Source of the DNA: Bryum argenteum | Lineage: Eukaryota > Streptophyta > Bryopsida > Bryales > Bryaceae | DNA length: 64,000 nt | Assembly (NCBI GenBank): GCA_037043015.1 | Contig: CM073325.1 | Coordinates: 2,420,501 to 2,484,500 of the forward strand | Reading direction: 5' to 3' | Part shown: positions 58,167 to 64,000 of the stretch, one piece after another | Layout of the letters: every line of letters starts with the position of its first letter | How positions within the stretch are numbered: the stretch's first letter is position 1 | Made by a program: the position numbers and the translations under genes | Notes under the pieces: model-generated | Databases searched by the model: none | Told to the model about the DNA's origin: nothing | Seen by the model: only the letters and a program-made list of their open reading frames with translations

Positions 58167-59724
58167 TCAAGATGAGCTCAAGATGAGGGCCTCGATGATC
58201 TCGAAATGCATCTGCAGGTTGGGTTTGCGGTTGTGGAAGTACATGGTGTCGGACACCCGCAGCTTGGCTTGGGGGCCGTGACGGGAGATGGCGTCCAGCA
58301 GACGGTCGCGGCACTTGTTCTTCTCCTCCTCCACCCACCGCCGCCCCAGGTCCTTCCACTGCCGCGGCGTGCCGTGGAGCGCCACCAGGAGCCCGTTCTC
58401 ACGAGCTCGTGACGCTGTGGCGAGGCCTTCGAGGACGTGCGCGTCGGTCTGGTACGCGCCCCGGCAGTTTAAGCCTACGTCCACGTAGTGAACCTCCACT
58501 ATCCCACGAAGAAACTCCTCCACTGTCGTTGGCATTAGCGGCGCGCTCCTCGTCTCGTCCGAACCATCAACTGCTCGAATCGCTCCTCCCTGGCGTAGAC
58601 ACAACTCACCCATCAGCCAAAATGCCTCTCCTCCCCACTGAATGAAATCTCGATACGTGGTAATGCAATAATGCGAAGGTGGTTTGAGAAGAGTCAAGCT
58701 TGAGCTCTGCTCGTGGGCTCTACTTCGCGCTAGAGCAAGCAGGAGGTGGTAGATGGGTTCTGATTCGGATGTGAGCCCTTACCTCTAAGCACTTGGAGGA
58801 AGCCTTTGCGGAGCATTCGCGTTTGGAGCCGTTCCGGTTGAGCCATTGCTTATTCACTTTGGTCTCCTCCAACTGATCCTCCAAGTGAGTGAGCTCCGCG
58901 AGCAGCTGGTTGAGCACCACGCCACCTTTGCTGAATCCGAAGATGGAAGTTTGGGGGCATTTCTTCGATCGCGGGGAGAGGCCACCGACAAGTGAGGTCG
59001 CGAACCCATGCCCGTTCAAAAACGCCGCTCCGTTCGGTCTATCGGTTGGTTGCTTCCCGGCTGCCGCGCGCTCTCGCGGGCTGGGCAAGTTCTCGATACT
59101 CAATCGCGTACTCACCTGCAGAGATGCCAACTCGCTTCAGAAAACCGCGGTCTAAGTTCAAAGGTTCAAAGTCCCAGAAGTGAAAATTTCGAAGTGCAAA
59201 AGAATTGAGCTTTACCTGTTGGAGGCAATGTTGGAGCAGGGACAGTGTTGAACGGGCAGCGGGTAAGCCCTGGGGATTGTATCCCCGCGGCTCCCCGGAC
59301 GCGGTGAGCGAGGGCAACAGATTCTCGTAGACCGCGAACGAGCTTTTGTAATGGGACGGCTCAATGATCCAGGCGTTCACGCAGGGGCCCAGCTTGGACA
59401 CCAAGATCGAGGCGATGTTCTTCGGTTGCGACAGCCGCTCGATCTCCGAATTGTCGGTTCCTTTCACTTGGTCGCCCACATAAAACACCACGTTCCTCGA
59501 TGGCGACTGCTTTCTAACACGACAACACGAAACCCTATTCAGCAATCCAGCTCACACTCACCCCCCAAAAAAAAAATATATATAAAAATTTAAAAAATCA
59601 CCAACTCACACAAACCGACACTCCCATTTTCACAATTGCGAAAGAGTAAAGCACATACGCACCAGAAGAGTGCCAGTGGCGGGCGAGTAACAAAGCGAAG
59701 CCGTGACGCGGCTATTGTAACCAT
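58167..59724 (-). CDS. C2orf69/UPF0565-family protein, 4 exons, 378 aa
   Basis: Predicted exons are 59,724-59,663, 59,534-59,216, 59,115-58,783 and 58,589-58,167. All introns are GT-AG and phases agree; the first join makes Trp21. Exon 1 gives a short Arg-rich, acid-free leader (MVTIAASRLRFVTRPPLALF), suiting a mitochondrial or plastid signal. Family landmarks in order are NVVFYVGD (35-42), a PKNIASIL / WIIEPSHYKSSFAVYENL stretch, [14 protein letters not shown] with candidate nucleophile Ser189, EVHYVDVGL with Asp274, HGTPRQWKDLGRRW (310 on) and YFHNRKPNLQMHF near the end. This order and length (human protein about 385 aa) match C2orf69, an organelle-associated protein with a serine-hydrolase-like fold and no settled substrate. 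An 11-bp tandem duplication at 58,166-58,187 creates the present stop, shortening the C-terminus by one residue relative to the broken copy. Confidence 0.9.
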
Positions 59725-61680
59725 TGCACGAAGCTTGCACGACACCTTCCCATCTACCCATCTCAGTGCACGCCATCGAAACTGGGATCACCACAATCTC
59801 TCACCCCTTTCAAAAACTACTCGGATCTATTACACAAGATCACCCAAGAGCAATAGACTTTTCTCCACCAGGTACGTCTTCAAACTCATGCTTCTCAGAA
59901 AATACTCTCACAACGACCTAAAGCCAGAGCAGGAGAAGCAAATTTCAACAACAAAGAATAACTGCCATAGAGGACGAGACTCTCATAGCTGGTCTCTCAT
60001 AGCAATGTGGATAAGGCTGGCTGGCCTGTGCATGCAGAGGCTACTGCAAAACGGAATGAGCGATGAGAGATGAAACTACTGCAACTCGTATTTATGTTCC
60101 TAAAGGCGGGGGGGGGGGGCAGAGACCAAAAGGGAACCCGAGCAGGCACCAGGCTTTAGGTGAGCCGAAAAGTGCAGACCTTTCGTTTTGGGTTTGGGAA
60201 AAGCCCGCGTTTGGTGCTTTCTCCGCACTGCACTATTCTATAAACCTACACACTAAAACTCTTCTCAGCCTGGTGGGGCACGCTATCGAAGGTGAGCGTG
60301 TGGGGGATAACTTATACTGTACTGCTTGCCTTGCAGAATATTTGTATTAAGAAAATGGGGGTTTTGCCGGTGATTAAGCCCGGTTGTCGAGGCGGAGACT
60401 GATGATCCACTCATCATCAGCAGGGGCATCCCATCCCCTGCCCTCTGGGGCTGCCTGTAATCATGTCCTGCGGCACGCGATGATTAGCGCTCTGTCCCAC
60501 TCGTCACGGGCCATTACCAACTAATCTCCCGGGTCAGCAACAGCAAAATTCCCCCTCCCCTCTCTCTTTTTGTGTATCTTTGACACAAAAGGGAATTGAT
60601 TGAGTTATTTTGAGCCCCAGTAAGATTTTGTGGTGATCTTCTGTTGATGTGGCAACGCTATTATAGTGCTCTTTCTTTGTAAAGTAAAAGTCGACAAAGT
60701 AAAATCATCCTGGTGGACTGAGTCATGGAGGAGTATTCTTGAAGCTAATAAAGTGAAAGATTAGTGGACCAAGTAATTAGCGAGTAGAGTAGGAATTTAA
60801 TCATTGGTGAATCATCCTACAAGCTTCCTTCCTACATTTTACGTGGAGGAGACTTTCTGATAAAAGTGATTATCACAAGATGCTCTTGATGCTCTTGATG
60901 TAAAAATTATAAAATATAATAATAAAGTAAAAATAAATAAATGATTGAAGGGTTGAATCTTTGAAGAGTTATGACTTCTTCATCATAGGTATGTTTTAGA
61001 TGGAATAACTTGGGTTTGGATTGCGCATTCACTTCACTTTGTATGGTAAGTAGTGCAAACCCGTCTGATGAAATGTAAATTAACCTCTCAAGATCTAAGA
61101 ATGAAAAAATGACATTTTGCTTTTTGTGAGCAACTTAGATGAAGGGGTTGAGATACATATTTTTTACTATGGTTCTTACAGAGTTTTCCCTGTCGTGCAA
61201 GGGTGTATGTGCAAAATATCAAAGTCATATTCCAAGTTTTGAACTCTTCAATGCACATTTTGGTTTTCAGGCCCAAGTGAGACAAATTTTTTTAAATTGA
61301 AATATACATAGCTTTACTTGATCTTCCTTCAAAGGATCTTCTATTAATTTAGAAAAAAGAAATGTTGCTAACCAAACTTTTAATGACATTTGCAAGTGAC
61401 CAAAGTTGACAATTCCATCTGGTGTAGAAGGGTGGCCTTCAAAATCTCTAAGGGCAAGCCTCAGAGTATTTCAATGTAGTTTTACATTTCTATCATTCAA
61501 AATTTGGGATTTTGAAACTTTTCAAACTGCAGAGTAATTTTCCCTAACATTTGGAAACCCATAGAGGTACGTGTGCACCATGCGTTCTTTCTCCAAAGCT
61601 AACACAATAAACGCGATGCCAGTTTCACTAGATTGTCATTTTTGTACCTCATTCCAAAAAAATAATAGCATAAATAATTA
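59725..61680. other. 5' flank of the C2orf69-like gene and intergenic DNA
   Basis: The first few hundred bases must hold the promoter of the minus-strand gene, but I see no convincing core element. A G11 run lies near 60,109-60,119. Several + strand frames (such as 59,636-60,073) have no recognisable protein features. From 60.5 kb on the DNA is AT-rich and I see nothing in it. Confidence 0.5.
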
Positions 61681-61684
61681 AAAG

Positions 61685-62175
61685 GCTATGAATCATTGGG
61701 GGCCTCCCATCACGCCCAAGAGTCAATCCTCGCGGGCTCCCCATCACGTCCTTGCGGCCCCGGCCATCCTTGCGGGCTCCCATTATGCCCTTGCGGCCCG
61801 TGCCATCCTTGCAAGCTCCCATCACGTCCTTCGGCCCTCGCCATCCTTGCAGGCTCCCATCACGTCCTTGCGGCCCCCGCCATCCTTGCCGGCTCCCATC
61901 ACGTCCTTGCAGCCCCCGCCATCCTTGCCGGCTCCCATCACGTTCAACGAATCAACCCTTCAAGAAGAAAATAATTGTATAAAGATTTAAAAAGCTTCGA
62001 ATCATTGCGACCTTCCATCGCGTCCGAAGAATCAATCCTTGCGGGCTCCCCATCACCTCACCGTTTCGGGCTCCCCATGACGTCTTTCTTGCGGGCTCCC
62101 TACCAAGTCATTCTTGCCGGCCTTCCATCCTTGCGGGCTCCACTTCACGTCCAAAGAATCAATCCTTGAAGACAA
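61685..62175. repeat. GC-rich 39-bp minisatellite with a degenerate second block
   Basis: Units contain ATCACGTCCTTGCGGCCC and CCATCCTTGCGGGCTCCC; about five lie in 61,745-61,945. A decayed version of the whole block follows at 61,990-62,170, starting again with GAATCATTG and AGAATCAATCCTTG. The period is divisible by three, so several frames stay open with Pro/Ser/Arg-rich translations. These are not supported as genes. Confidence 0.85.
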
Positions 62176-63622
62176 AGCCTACTTTTGCTAACTCTCTTGA
62201 ACGGGTCAGATATTCAATGAGCAAAGAGGCAACGTTTTCAAGTGAGGTTGATGTTTCAAGAATTGTCTTGCCGACTGGAAAATGTCGTTAAGAAGTTGAG
62301 CAAACATACATTCCCAAAAACAATCGAACAGTTTTTTCTTGTCTCATTGTCATAAATGGTGCATTCATTGTTGATCCAAATCTTCACCTCTCCAAGCATT
62401 CACCTCGATCTCTTTATGCCAAATGGTCCAAATCAACCCCACCTCTTAGTACATTATTTATCCCAAATACAAACCCATCTAAGCTTATAATTAGCACGGA
62501 GGATTCCACTCCACTATGGGGTGGCGGTTGAATGTGTTGACTAAAAACTTTCCTCCCAAGCTTGGTTCAATCCTCTCTATTAAAAATGTATTTTAACAGG
62601 ATGCCTATTGAAAGCATGAACAAACCTTCTCTTGACATCTGGAAACAAAATCAAATTCTGGGTACCCATTCGTCTTGAGAAACTCTTTTTTTAAAACTGT
62701 CTATTCTTTGAAACATATCAACAAGCATCTTGTATAAGATTCCAATATTCCCTCACCAATATTTCAAACCACATTACATATCTAAAAACCCATTTCGGAC
62801 AGAACGACAGCCTTGCAAAGGCAAAATGCACAAAGCTCATGTGCTCCAATAAAGTGCACCCTCAAATTCACTTTCAGTGGAAACATTTTATATGATAACT
62901 CAAAGGGTAGTGGTGCATTTTTGTAGACAATAAAAAAGAACGAGATGCCAAAGTTATCATTCATAAATTGAGTAAAATGGGCACATGAGACAACTGAAGG
63001 ACATGTGCAGGTGCAAAAAAAAAATTTAAATTTTTTAAAACCCCTTTTGCCAGATGTGCGTCTCCAAGAATGTATAAAACTTTTTCTGGCAACTCATGAC
63101 TTGCTTCATGATTTTGGGTACATGGGGACATGATGGCTTTTTGACTTGGTACCATTTAATGGTTAATCCCTATATATGTCCGGCAAACACTTTTTACTGC
63201 AGATGCAGCTTTATCTTTCTTCTTTTTGGGTTGAATGGTATTTTGCGTAGGGCATATGAATATTTTTCATGTCGGATTTGGTATGCATGTGGATTTGGGG
63301 GCTCGACTTTTGTGTACGGGAGAGACGAGTTCTGGTTGCAATTGTTCACTTGTACATGTTTCCCGGCTACTGCATGGCACATCAACTTCCATAACTGCTT
63401 GGTTGCAAGACGAATTTGGTGCATGGTACAATGGGCGGCTGGAGAGGGGCGAGGTGGGCGAGGTGGGTGGCCACTCCGGTAGTCAACAATTGTCGTGCGG
63501 ACCTCTTCAGAGTGTTCAATGCGTGGGTCGGAAATTCCAAGGAGTATGCTTGGAAAATAGGCGGTCTTGATTTATGGCCCCATGGGACTATAAAATTGAA
63601 AATGCTAAAATTCTTAATTCTT
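62176..63622. other. Intergenic DNA, no gene seen
   Basis: Short frames occur on both strands, the longest about 128 codons at 63,096-63,482 (+). None has family motifs or support from neighbouring features. I see no repeats of note. Confidence 0.5.
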
Positions 63623-63887
63623 GAATATCCTTGATGCAAATTTGCCTGAATAGTCAAAATTGACCTTTTTTTTTTTCTACTTCACGTTCAAAAGTACTCG
63701 ATTTAAGCATAATTTAGAGGATTCAACCCTACGATCTCAATGTTAACTATATCTTTGAGTTCCATGTCAAATTTTGAACCATAGACTCTCTTCATTTGTA
63801 AAATTATATGGGTCAAAGTTGGCCGCTTTCTGCTAAAATGGGAACTCCAAATAACCATTTTGGCATTTTGAGATCTTTAGGGGTTCA
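63623..63887. mobile_element. Degenerate TTAA-type MITE remnant
   Basis: The interior (GATGCAAATTTGCCT, CAAAAGTACTCGATTTAAGC) and right end (GAGATCTTTAGGGGTTCA) match 524-771. The terminal TTAA has mutated to TTCA and the left tip has gone. Flanks on both sides are similar too, so a larger repeat (480-950 and 63,570-64,000) is shared. Confidence 0.4.
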
Positions 63888-64000
63888 GAAAAATAGGCAT
63901 TCACTTTTGGAAAAGCTTGTAAGAGCAAAATACACCAATCCTCAAAATAATAGAAGAATATGAAGTTGTGCTTTTGCTTTGTATTTGGTCACTTTGGAAT

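Overview
This window is nuclear DNA from a land plant. The evidence is a spliced nuclear gene for chloroplast ribosomal protein L17 with a plastid transit peptide, Ty1/copia and plant-type non-LTR retrotransposon remains, GT-AG introns, and very gene-poor AT-rich sequence full of microsatellites. The species cannot be read from the sequence. A piggyBac transposase in a plant makes me favour a non-seed plant or another large-genome lineage, but that is a guess. I support only two host genes: plastid L17 (6,625-8,197, + strand, 2 exons) and a C2orf69/UPF0565-family protein (58,167-59,724, - strand, 4 exons). Nearly everything else is repeats.

The main architectural result is that most of the window is a head-to-tail tandem duplication. 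Copy 1 runs from L17 exon 2 (8,017) to 29,825. Copy 2 runs from 29,826 to the C2orf69-like exon 3 (58,935). At the join, 29,825|29,826, the truncated C2orf69-like 3' half (- strand) abuts the truncated L17 3' half (+ strand), so each host gene has an intact copy at the outer edge and a broken copy at the join. Inside copy 1 a 5.2-kb unit (antisense copia LTR, copia pol end, inverted partial LTR, 110-120-bp satellite) occurs twice. Copy 2 holds one hybrid unit of it, plus an inverted 0.5-kb segment with a templated 30-bp filler.

The most notable system is an apparently full-length piggyBac-type element (47,709-53,385). It has TTAA at both ends, matching CCCCTAAAGCTC terminal inverted repeats, a transposase with the DDD residues and a C-terminal Cys-rich domain, and two further long ORFs upstream. 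Non-autonomous TTAA-flanked elements with similar ends lie at 5,668-5,900, 20,562-21,492, 22,584-22,663, 45,975-46,560 and 55,360-55,729. For four insertions, including the full-length element, the other duplicate still carries the unoccupied site, which fixes the boundaries and shows TTAA targeting.

Other mobile DNA includes a 6.46-kb inverted-repeat element with CTT on both sides (37,750-44,209), a 378-bp TA-flanked MITE, a 340-bp hAT-like MITE, a 115-bp insertion with an 11-bp target duplication in a copia LTR, and LINE reverse-transcriptase fragments. Layout: 0-2.2 kb featureless; 2.2-4.7 kb 149-bp satellite; 4.7-6 kb LTR fragment and MITE; 6-10 kb L17; 10-29.8 kb duplication copy 1; 29.8-58.9 kb copy 2; 58.2-59.7 kb C2orf69-like gene; 59.7-64 kb mostly featureless with a GC-rich minisatellite.
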